A stretch of 64,000 nucleotides of DNA from Lachnospiraceae bacterium MC2017 (GCA_000701625.1 JNJK01000023.1:1-64000); one strand, 5' to 3'; positions 9,701 through 18,192 are shown, numbered from the stretch's first letter. The notes: a model not told the origin generated them from the letters alone. Numbers and translations are program-made.

Positions 9701-12700
9701 GATGTAAAGGCAGATGAGATAAAGGATCTCACAGTAAAACAGGGCGAAGTTGTAAAGCTTGATACAAATGCAAAGATTACTTTCTCTGACGGCAGCACGA
9801 AGGATGATGCAAAGGTTGTATGGTACGACGAAAATGGTAATAAGGTAACAAGTACAGAGGGAATGAGTGTTGGTACTCATAAGCTTACAGGTAAGCTTTC
9901 CTACTTTGGAAACCCTGTAATCCCTCAGAGAGCAGATCCGTATGTGATCTACAATGAGAAAGACGGTTACTATTACTTCACTTCTTCATGGCCGGCATAT
10001 CACAACGTAGATGGTGGTTACGACAGGCTGGCACTCAGAAGGAGTAAGACACTTGAGGGTCTTGCTGATGAAAAAGACAGTATCATCTGGGAGGCATCAG
10101 GAAACGCAGAGCTCAGCCATCATATCTGGGCACCTGAGCTGCACAAGATAAACGGAACATGGTACATGTTCTTTGCAGGTCAGTCTGACAAGAGCAGTGT
10201 ATGGTCCATCCGTCCGTATATCCTGAAGTGCAAGAATGACAAGGATCTCCTTAATCCTGCATCATGGGAAGCACCGAAGCGCATGACAAAGGCAGACGGA
10301 ACTTACAAAGATGCATTTGACGAGTTCTCGCTCGATATGACCACATTTAATGTGGATGGTACTGACTATGTAGTATGGGCATATAAGCCTAACAGCGGAC
10401 AGACTTCGATCCTTAAAATAGCAAAGCTTGATTCCGAAGATCCTTCGAAGCTTGCATCAGATCCGGTTATCCTTACTGAGCCTGAATACAGCTGGGAAAA
10501 GAACGGTTCTCAGGAAATTGATGAAGGACCTGGTGTCCTCATGAAGGATAACAATATCTACCTGACATTCTCCGGCTCCACAACAGGACCTGAGTACTGC
10601 ATGGGTATGCTCAGCACCACAAAGGATAAGTATCTCCTTAATCCTGATTCATGGAAGAAGGCTCCGAAGGCAGTTCTTGAGACAAAGGATCTCGATAAGG
10701 AGTATGGCCCGGGTCATAACAACTTCACTACTGATAAGGATGGCAACGTAATACTTGTTTATCATTCAAGAGATGAAAAGTGCTACAACGATCAGTGTGA
10801 ATGGGCAAGCGCTCAGCCGCTTTACGATCCCTGCAGAAATGCAAACCTTGCTTATGTAAGATGGGCAAAGGACGGTCGTCCGGTATTTAACAATACTGAG
10901 GCAAAGGAAACAGCAGGTCTTTCTGAGGATCAGAAGACCTACAGCATGACAGTAACAGTAGGTACTAACGATGACAGAGTAAAGGCTGATGCAGAAGCGC
11001 TCGAGATTGTTGATGAAAAGAATATCCGTGGAAATATCTATCTTCCTGAGACAGGAAAGAACGGATCAAAAATCACATGGGAGTCATCCGACACTTCTGT
11101 AGTAACAGATAAGGCAGAAGGAAAGGTTGCAGCAGGTAAAGTAACACGTAAGGATAAGGATACAGAGGTTGAGCTTACAGCGACCGTTACTTACGGCGAT
11201 GCAAAAGAAATCCGTGAATTTACAGTAAATGTTAAGGCAGCTCCTGCTGAAAAAGAAACAACAGATTATATCTTTGCTCACTTCACAGGAAGCGAGAGCA
11301 ATCCGCAGGAAGAGCAGATCTACTTCTCTGATAGTAAGGATGGATATAACTGGACAGCACTGAATGATGGCCTTCCGGTTATCACATCTTCTCTTGGTGA
11401 AAAGGGACTTCGTGATCCGTTTATCATCAGAAGCGCAGATGGAGACAGATTCTATCTCCTGGCAACAGATCTTTCCATCAATCTCAACGGTGGAAATGAC
11501 AGGTGGAACAGAGCAGCAACAAGAGGAAGTAAGTCGCTCATGATCTGGGAATCTGATGACCTCGTAAACTGGAGTAATCAGAGAATGATCAGAGTAGCTA
11601 CAGATGATTCCGGCTGTGCATGGGCGCCTGAAGCTGCATACAACGAAGAGACAGGGGAGTATTACGTATACTGGTCATCTGATGTGAATGGTATAAAGCA
11701 CGTTTACTATGCAAAGACTCGCGACTTCGTGAATTTCTCAGATCCGGAAATCTGGATCAGTAAGAAAAATAAGGACGGCAAGGATATCAGCACTATCGAT
11801 ACTTCTGTATGTCCTGTAACTGAGAACGGAAAGACAGTTTACTTCAGACTTACAAAGGTTGAGAGCACAGGAAGCACCGATCTTCGTATGGAGGACACAG
11901 ATCCTGCAAAGGGAACGTACGAATTCCTTGAAAAGGCAGAGTCACTTGACGGACCTTGGACAAGAATTCAGTCTGACTTCCTTACAAAGAACACAGGTGT
12001 TGAAGGCGGTACTATCTTTAAGCTTAACGGCGAGGATAAGTGGGTACTTCTCCTTGATAAGTACAGTACAGGTGCAGGATATTATCCGGCAGTGACAGAT
12101 GATCTTAACAGCGGTGAGTTTACAAAGCTTGATGACTATTCATTCCCTGCAACAATGAGACACGGTACAGCAATGCCGATCACTGCAGAGGAGAAGAAAG
12201 CTATCGAAGATAAGTGGCCTGCAGAAAAGGAAAATGAGAACCCTGACACAACTCTTAATGAGGCTGCGATCGCACACTTCTCATTTGATGATGAGGAGAA
12301 TGGCTTTACAGGAAAGGGAGCAGCAGCTGTATCACATAACGGTTTTGAGCTTACAGATGGTCATACCGGAAAGGCTCTGACGCTGAACAGCAGTAAGGAA
12401 CAGTGGCTGAATCTCACAAAGAAGGATGGTTCATCACTTCTCACAGGTGAGGAAGAGATCACTATTAACTACTGGAGTAAGACAAAGAAGGACGGAACAA
12501 CAAAGTGGAGCTTCTATGCTGCACCGAGTGACAAGGCTCAGAGCTCAAACCATGAGACATACCTTGGTGTTATCGATCCGATCAGAAATAACAGCCTTGT
12601 AGTAGAGAGATACAACAATAACGGTGGCAGACCGAGCAATGCACAGACAACCGGCCAGAAGAACGACGAGTGGAAGATGGTAACCGTTGTAGAGTCAAAG

Positions 12701-13759
12701 CACAATTCAAAGCTCTACATCAACGGTAAGCAGGTTTCAAGCGTTGGAAGTATCTATGACCTGAAGGATATCTTTGGTGAGAACGGTATCGTACAGATCG
12801 GTAAGGCAAACTGGGGAAGCGGTGAGTACTTCACAGGTTCTCTTGATGAATTTACTATCTTTAACAGAACACTGAATACCAAGGAAATCGAACAGCTGTA
12901 TAACGGTGAAGTTGAGTTTACTGAAATAACACCGGATGATCCGACACCGACACCTGAACCGGATGATCCGACACCTGGACCGTCACAGGAAGAACCTACA
13001 CAGGAAGAGCCTACACAGGAAGAGCCGACACAGGAAGAGCCGACACAGGAAGAACCTACACAGGAAGAGCCGACACAGGAAGAACCTGCACAGGAAGAGC
13101 CGACACAGGAAGAACCTGCACAGGAAGAGCCTACGCAGGAAGAGCCTGCACAGGAAGAGCCTACACAGGAAGAGCCTACACAGGAAGAGCCTGCACAGGA
13201 AGAACCTGCACAGGATGACCCGACACCGGCACCTGCACCGGCACCTGCACCGGAGAATCCGAGTGGTTCAGAGACACAGAACAATGCACCGAAGGTTCTT
13301 ACCGGAAAGATTCTTGATGAGAACTCTGACAATGTAGTTCTCGTAAAGAGCAAGGGATTCAAGATCCAGCCTTCTTTCAAGGTAAAGAAATATGTACTTG
13401 ATAAGGCTGAGAAGAAGATCATGAAGGTTTCTAAGTCCGGAAAGATCACTATCAAGAAGACCGGTACAGTTACACTTGAGATCATCGGAAAGAATGGTGA
13501 AAAGAAGGAATTAACACTTTATGCTGAGTGCCCGGCACTTAAGAAGACAACAGTGACAAGCACAAAGTCATTTAACGTATCAGAGCTGCTGACAGGTACT
13601 ACATATGCAGTGCCGACTTCTTACAGTTCATCTAAGAAAAATGTGGCTGAGATAAGTGACAGCGGTGTTATCACAGTTAAGAAGAGCGGATCTACGAAGA
13701 TCACAGTGAAGTTTGGTGATTCAGTGGTTCGCGCAACGCTCAAAGTAAAGCTTCCGTAA
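6746..13759 (+). CDS. Giant secreted triple-GH43 glycoside hydrolase with LamG and Ig-like modules
   Basis: This is a 2337-residue exported protein. The ATG at 6746 has GGGAGG seven bases upstream and begins a signal peptide (MGRRTKKLMVLLLSGAMT, cleavage near AANVLASE). Approximate order: LamG 62-275, atrophied Ig 299-391, GH43 396-722, LamG 735-962, Big_4-type Ig 982-1055, GH43 1056-1390, atrophied Ig 1410-1499, GH43 1505-1827, LamG 1840-2055, Gln-Glu-Glu-Pro spacer 2064-2177, two Ig-like repeats to the end. Catalytic motifs: GH43-1 GLRDPFI, TWAPEA, VEGGT; GH43-2 ADPYV, HIWAPELH, DEGPG; GH43-3 GLRDPFI, AWAPEA, VEGGT. GH43 enzymes are mostly arabinofuranosidases, xylosidases or arabinanases, so it probably trims arabinan or arabinoxylan. 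There is no dockerin or LPXTG. Confidence 0.92.
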   Translation: MGRRTKKLMVLLLSGAMTVSPLGTAVGAANVLASEKKPGEETKEEKTTEGTTEKTSEENASIIAEFNFDDEAGFKGAGAVAKPQNGYELTEDAVSGKALKLDVNEKQWLDVKGEDGKNVLSGKDELTVNYWVKAENTADAYQGWTFYAASKEHAKPEHPNEKYLAIIDTKKSIEVQRWNNDNGRKPTIKSEDDYSGWKMVTITESKDTSKLYVNGELKGTLEGQPELSKSIGGDDGVFQIGKANWDDGEFLNATLDNYKVYSGVLSEEKIADLYAKEKAQLDETQKALKEKEEEENNLTDEERVAADVKALEIPNADDIRGNIYLAETGEKGSKITWKSSDAEVISDKDKGEKKAGVVNRQDKDTNVKLTATVTYGEVTDTKEIEVTVRKAVEKKKTTHYLFANFKGEGLSDGEQIYFDDSEDGLHWNALNNGKPVFESKYGEKGLRDPFIIRSPEGDKFYIIATDLKIHGNGNWGRAVDSGSKYIEVFESTDLVNWTNQRHVRVSIDDAGCTWAPEAFYDEERGEYFVFWASHVNGRHHIYYCTTRDFYNFSETKEWITLKNKDGEVTDIIDTTINSEKDENGKITYYRMSKVEAGDNGIIDEGDPKGGKFEMIEKSDSLYGNWTRVKSKYLNDQVHVEGGTMFRFNDDDADAEHKWCLLLDNYGGIGYYPSYTNDLASGEFTRYDSDEYKFTTRLRHGTVIQITDEEYEALGKKYGRTVEEEKEEYKQTEPTKLVAEYSLENAESVADGTVLKNSAENGNNAVIKGTGAKVKNGALFLPGGSYDSGKAYVELPAEMFKGQDFLTMSLWLKNETGAGDYCAMYMGEDSSKWNTSGQPGLYHILNPCNPSGYFKSVMTKSRSDVSPWSNETGVSSTKTDSDWHLYTTVISGNRITGYYDGKKVHSESTDDMTVTGFGDALAAYIGRSGYKGDKLYKGGVFDVKIYQGALTAKEVEELYDESKDKIPTETEEEETYVAPTSDVKATDVKADEIKDLTVKQGEVVKLDTNAKITFSDGSTKDDAKVVWYDENGNKVTSTEGMSVGTHKLTGKLSYFGNPVIPQRADPYVIYNEKDGYYYFTSSWPAYHNVDGGYDRLALRRSKTLEGLADEKDSIIWEASGNAELSHHIWAPELHKINGTWYMFFAGQSDKSSVWSIRPYILKCKNDKDLLNPASWEAPKRMTKADGTYKDAFDEFSLDMTTFNVDGTDYVVWAYKPNSGQTSILKIAKLDSEDPSKLASDPVILTEPEYSWEKNGSQEIDEGPGVLMKDNNIYLTFSGSTTGPEYCMGMLSTTKDKYLLNPDSWKKAPKAVLETKDLDKEYGPGHNNFTTDKDGNVILVYHSRDEKCYNDQCEWASAQPLYDPCRNANLAYVRWAKDGRPVFNNTEAKETAGLSEDQKTYSMTVTVGTNDDRVKADAEALEIVDEKNIRGNIYLPETGKNGSKITWESSDTSVVTDKAEGKVAAGKVTRKDKDTEVELTATVTYGDAKEIREFTVNVKAAPAEKETTDYIFAHFTGSESNPQEEQIYFSDSKDGYNWTALNDGLPVITSSLGEKGLRDPFIIRSADGDRFYLLATDLSINLNGGNDRWNRAATRGSKSLMIWESDDLVNWSNQRMIRVATDDSGCAWAPEAAYNEETGEYYVYWSSDVNGIKHVYYAKTRDFVNFSDPEIWISKKNKDGKDISTIDTSVCPVTENGKTVYFRLTKVESTGSTDLRMEDTDPAKGTYEFLEKAESLDGPWTRIQSDFLTKNTGVEGGTIFKLNGEDKWVLLLDKYSTGAGYYPAVTDDLNSGEFTKLDDYSFPATMRHGTAMPITAEEKKAIEDKWPAEKENENPDTTLNEAAIAHFSFDDEENGFTGKGAAAVSHNGFELTDGHTGKALTLNSSKEQWLNLTKKDGSSLLTGEEEITINYWSKTKKDGTTKWSFYAAPSDKAQSSNHETYLGVIDPIRNNSLVVERYNNNGGRPSNAQTTGQKNDEWKMVTVVESKHNSKLYINGKQVSSVGSIYDLKDIFGENGIVQIGKANWGSGEYFTGSLDEFTIFNRTLNTKEIEQLYNGEVEFTEITPDDPTPTPEPDDPTPGPSQEEPTQEEPTQEEPTQEEPTQEEPTQEEPTQEEPAQEEPTQEEPAQEEPTQEEPAQEEPTQEEPTQEEPAQEEPAQDDPTPAPAPAPAPENPSGSETQNNAPKVLTGKILDENSDNVVLVKSKGFKIQPSFKVKKYVLDKAEKKIMKVSKSGKITIKKTGTVTLEIIGKNGEKKELTLYAECPALKKTTVTSTKSFNVSELLTGTTYAVPTSYSSSKKNVAEISDSGVITVKKSGSTKITVKFGDSVVRATLKVKLP
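12986..13225 (+). repeat. 15-bp tandem repeat coding for QEEP(T/A)
   Basis: Fifteen full copies of a 15-base unit (CAGGAAGAGCCTACA and variants) run from 12986 to 13210, followed by a degenerate copy coding QDDPT. The fifth codon alternates between ACA/ACG and GCA (Thr or Ala), and third positions vary. It encodes an acidic proline-rich spacer between the last LamG and the C-terminal Ig-like modules. Confidence 0.95.
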
Positions 13760-13816
13760 TGCAGTGCATCAAAGAAGACTAACACGTAATAAAAGTAAAT
13801 CATGTGAATAAGCCGG

Positions 13817-13857
13817 GAGGGCTGTACTTTCATAATCGAGAGTACAGCCCTCTTTTA
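13817..13857 (+). terminator. Rho-independent terminator after the GH43 gene
   Basis: GAGGGCTGTACT pairs perfectly with AGTACAGCCCTC around a 12-base loop and is followed by TTTT. It lies about 60 bases after the GH43 stop codon. Confidence 0.85.
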
Positions 13858-13973
13858 ACTTGCAGGAAAGACGCGTAAAAAATACAAAATCATATATGTT
13901 ACTACGACCTAAATCTGCCGATAAAGATACATATAATTACGTGTGGCAGTTTTCGCAGCAGGGGAGCACTTAA

Positions 13974-14825
13974 ATGAAACTGGATAATATTAATATAAGT
14001 ATATATATCCTATCTGATTCTATAGAACTTGAGGATAGTCTGAAGTCCGTGCTGCCGATCGAAGGCACAGATTGCCGGATTCGGACAGTAGGCTCCTGCG
14101 ATGACATAAAGTGTGATAAAGAAAGCATAGTCATTTTAATATCGACATCATTAGAGGATATAGAAAAGTACAGAGAAAATGAGAGTAAGTGCTACAGATA
14201 TTATCCGGTATATATAGAAAACATAACTGATGAACGTGAGATACCTGATTTCATCGCTGCACTGTGGCCGAAAGAAGAAAGTCGTGAAGCCAGAAACTTT
14301 AGAATTAAAAAGCTTATTAAACTTATAAAAACAGAAGTATATGAGTGGATCTATAACACATATTTATATACTACGATCGATAACATTCCGGAACTTGTGT
14401 GGGTTAAGGATAAAAAGGGAACGCATTTACTTGTAAATAAAACTTTTGCCCGGACGGTTCATAAGGAGCGCGAAGATATAGAAGGCAGAGGGCATGATTA
14501 TATATGGGATATTACGCCGGAAGAGTTTGAGTCCGGTGAGTTTGTGTGTCTTGAGTCCGAAAACGAGGTTATGACGGCAAAAAAGACAATGGTATTCGAA
14601 GAACCGGTTAAGACTAAGGATGGGATGATGCATTTCATCACTTATAAGTCACCGATCTTCAATAAGCATAATGATGTGATCGGAACGGTGGGAGTGGCAC
14701 ATAACGTGACGGATTTCAGTAATCTTGGTATTCAGCTGTCACTTCTTATTGCAAATATCCCGTTTCCACTGCTTATATGTACCAATGATTGGGAGACCAT
14801 GCAGGTCAATTCGTATTTTCAGTAG
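13974..14825 (+). CDS. PAS-domain N-terminal part of a TAG-interrupted diguanylate cyclase
   Basis: This 283-residue frame has a GGGGAG ribosome site before its ATG. Residues ~1-110 are a poorly conserved receiver-like or unknown region. Residues ~130-245 form a PAS domain (IDNIPELVWVKDKKGT ... IGTVGVAHNVTDF), the sensory part of many cyclic-di-GMP enzymes. It ends abruptly at a TAG inside a second PAS domain (LLICTNDWETMQVNSYFQ). The next frame continues that domain without a shift, so the two together look like one ~529-codon PAS-PAS-GGDEF gene broken by a single nonsense codon. Whether a truncated sensor, read-through or a sequencing error is involved cannot be told from the sequence. Confidence 0.8.
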   Translation: MKLDNINISIYILSDSIELEDSLKSVLPIEGTDCRIRTVGSCDDIKCDKESIVILISTSLEDIEKYRENESKCYRYYPVYIENITDEREIPDFIAALWPKEESREARNFRIKKLIKLIKTEVYEWIYNTYLYTTIDNIPELVWVKDKKGTHLLVNKTFARTVHKEREDIEGRGHDYIWDITPEEFESGEFVCLESENEVMTAKKTMVFEEPVKTKDGMMHFITYKSPIFNKHNDVIGTVGVAHNVTDFSNLGIQLSLLIANIPFPLLICTNDWETMQVNSYFQ

Positions 14826-14834
14826 GCTTTCCAT

Positions 14835-15560
14835 ATGGATGGAGTTGATCTGGCACTGTTTGATTACAGGAAGTGGAAGAAGGAAAAACTCACAGCGGTT
14901 TCAGAAGAAAAAACTAATGAAAAGAAGCACACTGTAAGTCAGGAATTTACAACTGAGGTTGATGGTGAGGAGCATATTTATGTAGTCATCGAACAGGAGA
15001 TCAGAGATTATTTCTTTAACAGTGCAGGATATTTTGTTCTTCTCCATGATGTGACAATGGAACGGAATTATGAAAAGAAGATACTGCAGGCTGCAAACAC
15101 TGATCCGCTTACGGGGCTTTATAACAGGAGATTCTTTTACAATTATATGCAGGAACTTCAAGGCAGATCGTTGACCCTCCTGTATATGGATCTCGATCAT
15201 TTTAAGGAAATTAATGATAGTTTTGGACATAACAGAGGAGATGATGTTCTGCGTCGTACTGCAAAAGCGATATGTGAAATATTCCCGCAGGGAACGGCAT
15301 TTAGGCTTGGGGGAGATGAATTTGCACTGATAATCGATGGGATTCCCGATGAAGAGGAATTACAGGCTCAGTGCGATAAAATGGTCTATTCCGTAAAGGA
15401 TATGTTCCGCTCGACTGACAGCCGGATCTCCGTAAGTATAGGCAGGGTTTCGACGGAAGGCAAAGATATGGATATAGACAGTCTGATACACGAGGGTGAT
15501 GCAAAAATGTATTCCATTAAGCAGGAGCATCATAAAGAATCCGGTGGAAGGAAAAGGTGA
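14835..15560 (+). CDS. PAS-GGDEF C-terminal part (diguanylate cyclase) downstream of the in-frame TAG
   Basis: This frame continues the PAS protein with no shift: the codons after TAG are Ala-Phe-His-Met, and the first ATG is at 14835. About residues 1-75 complete the second PAS fold, and ~85-235 are a GGDEF domain with DPLTGLYNRRF, YMDLDHFKEIND and an intact RLGGDEFAL signature, so the active site for making c-di-GMP is present. The RxxD inhibitory site expected just before GGDEF is missing (FPQG instead). No ribosome site precedes the ATG, so independent translation is doubtful. The stop at 15560 is followed at once by the ribosome site of the next small gene. Confidence 0.75.
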   Translation: MDGVDLALFDYRKWKKEKLTAVSEEKTNEKKHTVSQEFTTEVDGEEHIYVVIEQEIRDYFFNSAGYFVLLHDVTMERNYEKKILQAANTDPLTGLYNRRFFYNYMQELQGRSLTLLYMDLDHFKEINDSFGHNRGDDVLRRTAKAICEIFPQGTAFRLGGDEFALIIDGIPDEEELQAQCDKMVYSVKDMFRSTDSRISVSIGRVSTEGKDMDIDSLIHEGDAKMYSIKQEHHKESGGRKR

Positions 15561-15570
15561 GGAGGAAAAA

Positions 15571-15870
15571 ATGCTACTTAAGGTTACATGTATTTCAGAA
15601 GATGGAACAAACGGGATCGAGATCTGCACACTTTATGGAATAAGGTTTAATAAGCAGGGGTTTGCAGTACTTTCTACAGAGCATGAGAAACATGATTACC
15701 TTGTGCCTATGAAAGAAGACGCGTTTGATATACTCTGTAAATCTTATATCGAATGCGCAAAAAAAGACGCAAAAGTAGTTGAGCTTATAGGCGGATCGGT
15801 CTATCGCCTTCGTAAAAATGCAATGTTCCTTGAAAAAGTTGATTCGAAGTATGAATTTAAGCCACTTTAA
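15571..15870 (+). CDS. Small conserved-looking protein of unknown function
   Basis: This is a 99-residue protein starting at ATG 15571, with GAGGAGG six bases upstream. I do not recognise the family. It begins MLLKVTCISEDGTNG, is rich in beta-strand-like stretches, has three cysteines and no membrane segment or signal peptide. It starts 10 bases after the diguanylate cyclase fragment and so is probably co-transcribed with it. Functions such as a c-di-GMP or flavin accessory role would be guesses. Confidence 0.7.
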   Translation: MLLKVTCISEDGTNGIEICTLYGIRFNKQGFAVLSTEHEKHDYLVPMKEDAFDILCKSYIECAKKDAKVVELIGGSVYRLRKNAMFLEKVDSKYEFKPL

Positions 15871-15916
15871 CAGTTGTAAAAAAATGATATAAAATATGTG
15901 AAAAGGAGGATGAAAA

Positions 15917-18025
15917 GTGGAGAAATCAAGAAGGATATATGATGCCATTGCAGTAGTGGCATTTGTAGTGGTTTTGTTGGCTGTGGCATTTATCAAGCCC
16001 GTGTATAATCCCAACAAGCAGGCGGAAGAGTTTGCAAACGCAGAGGGAGCATACACTCCGGGTACTTACAATGCCGAAGCGGATGGCTTTGGCGGCAAAG
16101 TTTCGCTTGAGCTTACTGTAGGTGATAACGGCGGTATTACAAATGCTGTTATTACAGGAGATGGTGAGACTCCGGATGTCGGAGGAGCAGCGATCCCCGA
16201 ACTGGCAAATCAGATACTTGCTGCACAGAGTGCGGAGATTGATGGAGTATCAGGTGCAACTGTTACAAGTACAGCAGTAAAGGAAGCACTTGCGGCTGCT
16301 ATTGCTGAGGCAGGCGGTCAGGAAGTGGAAACAGGTCCACAGGCAGCTGACGGAAATCTGTTCATTCCGGGTACTTATACAGCTTCTGCAAAAGGTTTTG
16401 GAGGCGATGTAGAGGTTGAAGTTGCAGTTCAGGAGAACAGTATTGACTCTGTTAAAGTGACAGGAGATCATGAGACCGAAAATATAGGTACATTTGCTGT
16501 ATCAATGCTTCCGGACAAGATTCTGGCAGCACAGAGTGTAAATGTAGATGCTATTTCCGGTGCAACGGTTACAAGTAAGGCTATCTTACGTGCATTACAG
16601 GATGCTCTAAAGCAGGCAGGATGCGATATCAGCAAGCTTCCTGAGGCTGAAGCAGTGGATGCAAATGCACCTAAGAGCGAGGAAACAGTAGATGCAGATA
16701 TCTGTATCGTCGGTGCCGGCGGTGCAGGTATGACAGCTGCGATCAAAGCAACTGAAAATGGAAAGAAAGTAGTTCTGCTTGAAATGATGCCATATGCCGG
16801 AGGTAATACGACCAAGGCTACAGGTGGTATGAATGCAGCGGAAACACATTATCAGAAGGAACAGGGAATAGAAGATTCTGTTGAAACTTTCATTGAGGAT
16901 ACAATGGAGGGCGGACATCAGATCAATAACCGTGATCTGGTTACTATTATGGCTGAGAAGTCTGCAGCTGCCATCGATTGGCTGGATTCCATCGGAGCGC
17001 CTCTTCCGAAGGTAAGTTTCTCAGGCGGTGCTACAAATCAGCGTATCCATGCTCCGGAGGATGGTTCCGGTGTAGGAGCTTTCCTTGTAACAAGATTTTT
17101 GAATAAGATGGATGAACTTGGTATCAATGTTATGTATGAGACCAAGGCAACGCACCTCATATTTGATAATGGCGCTGTTGTTGGTGTAAAGGCTGAAGGA
17201 AAAACAGCTAACTACACTATTAATGCAAAAGCGGTGATCCTTGCTACAGGCGGATTTGGAAACAATCAGGAAATGATAGTGAAGTATCGCTCTGACCTCA
17301 AGGGTACGGTTTCTACCAGTGCTCCTGGTGCGATGGGAGACGGTATCGTAATGGCTGAAGAAGTCGGCGCAGATCTCGTTGACATTGACCAGATCCAGCT
17401 GCATCCGACAGTTGAGCAGGGAACTTCGATGCTTATCACAGAGAGCGTTCGTGGTGACGGAGCTATCCTTGTAAATCAGGAAGGTAAGAGATTTACAAAC
17501 GAACTGCTTACAAGAGATAAGGTATCTGCAGCAGAACTCGAGCAGACAGGCGGATATGCATATATTATCTTTGATCAGAGATTAAGAGATGGTCTTAAGG
17601 CTATTGAGAAGTATGTATCTACCGGCATCACAGTTCAGGGTGATACGATCGAAGATCTCGCAGGACAGATAGATGTAGATCCGGCAACATTGGCTGAAAC
17701 CCTTGATACATGGAATAAGGCAGTTGCTGCTAAGAAGGATGCAGAGTTTGAGCGTGACACAGGAATGGATAATGACCTTAGTGTAGCTCCGTACTATGCG
17801 ATCAAGATCGCGCCCGGTATCCACCATACCATGGGCGGTGTAAAGATCGACACTAAGGCACAGGTTATTGATAAGAGCGGAAATCCTATTCCGGGTCTCT
17901 TTGCAGCCGGTGAGGTTACAGGTGGAGTTCATGGCGGAAACCGTCTTGGAGGAAATGCTGTAGCTGATATCGTTATATTCGGTGGCATAGCAAGTGACAG
18001 TGCAATAGAATATTGTGATAAGTGA
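15917..18025 (+). CDS. Membrane-anchored flavoprotein reductase with two FMN-binding domains (fumarate/urocanate reductase-like)
   Basis: This is a 702-residue protein starting at GTG 15917, with AAGGAGG seven bases upstream. One hydrophobic segment (residues ~9-27) anchors it or exports it. Two FMN_bind domains follow, each with the covalent flavinylation motif SGAT (Thr ~115 and ~217) used by the ApbE transferase. From ~258 comes an FAD_binding_2 reductase: GAGGAGMTAA dinucleotide fold, TRDKVSAA active-site region, HHTMGG, and a terminal GLFAAGEVTGGVHG. The family includes extracytoplasmic fumarate, urocanate and related enoate reductases that accept electrons through flavins. Two FMN domains in tandem suggest an electron wire. 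The substrate cannot be fixed from sequence. Confidence 0.88.
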   Translation: MEKSRRIYDAIAVVAFVVVLLAVAFIKPVYNPNKQAEEFANAEGAYTPGTYNAEADGFGGKVSLELTVGDNGGITNAVITGDGETPDVGGAAIPELANQILAAQSAEIDGVSGATVTSTAVKEALAAAIAEAGGQEVETGPQAADGNLFIPGTYTASAKGFGGDVEVEVAVQENSIDSVKVTGDHETENIGTFAVSMLPDKILAAQSVNVDAISGATVTSKAILRALQDALKQAGCDISKLPEAEAVDANAPKSEETVDADICIVGAGGAGMTAAIKATENGKKVVLLEMMPYAGGNTTKATGGMNAAETHYQKEQGIEDSVETFIEDTMEGGHQINNRDLVTIMAEKSAAAIDWLDSIGAPLPKVSFSGGATNQRIHAPEDGSGVGAFLVTRFLNKMDELGINVMYETKATHLIFDNGAVVGVKAEGKTANYTINAKAVILATGGFGNNQEMIVKYRSDLKGTVSTSAPGAMGDGIVMAEEVGADLVDIDQIQLHPTVEQGTSMLITESVRGDGAILVNQEGKRFTNELLTRDKVSAAELEQTGGYAYIIFDQRLRDGLKAIEKYVSTGITVQGDTIEDLAGQIDVDPATLAETLDTWNKAVAAKKDAEFERDTGMDNDLSVAPYYAIKIAPGIHHTMGGVKIDTKAQVIDKSGNPIPGLFAAGEVTGGVHGGNRLGGNAVADIVIFGGIASDSAIEYCDK

Positions 18026-18081
18026 TTCAGGATTAAAAGGTGCAAAAAATTGTGCCTTTGACTGATGGTACGATGTACAGA

Positions 18082-18127
18082 CAAGGACAGGTTTGGTATG
18101 ATCATTACTGAACTGTCCTTGTTTTTT
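18082..18127 (+). terminator. Rho-independent terminator after the flavoprotein gene
   Basis: CAAGGACAG pairs with CTGTCCTTG around a 22-base loop and is followed by TTTTTT, separating the flavoprotein gene from uvrB. Confidence 0.8.
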
Positions 18128-18192
18128 AACTTAAGGAAAAAACTTTTTGTCATTTGTTCATGTCATAATTTTATTTTTAAGAAGAGGATCGA

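Noticed and set aside
12986-13225. Tandem repeats as a possible CRISPR array
   Set aside because: The units are contiguous 15-mers without spacers and lie inside a coding frame.
12754-13485. Minus-strand open frame rich in SSCVGSSCAG repeats
   Set aside because: It is the antisense shadow of the 15-bp tandem repeat in the GH43 gene; it has no ribosome site and the plus frame is clearly coding.
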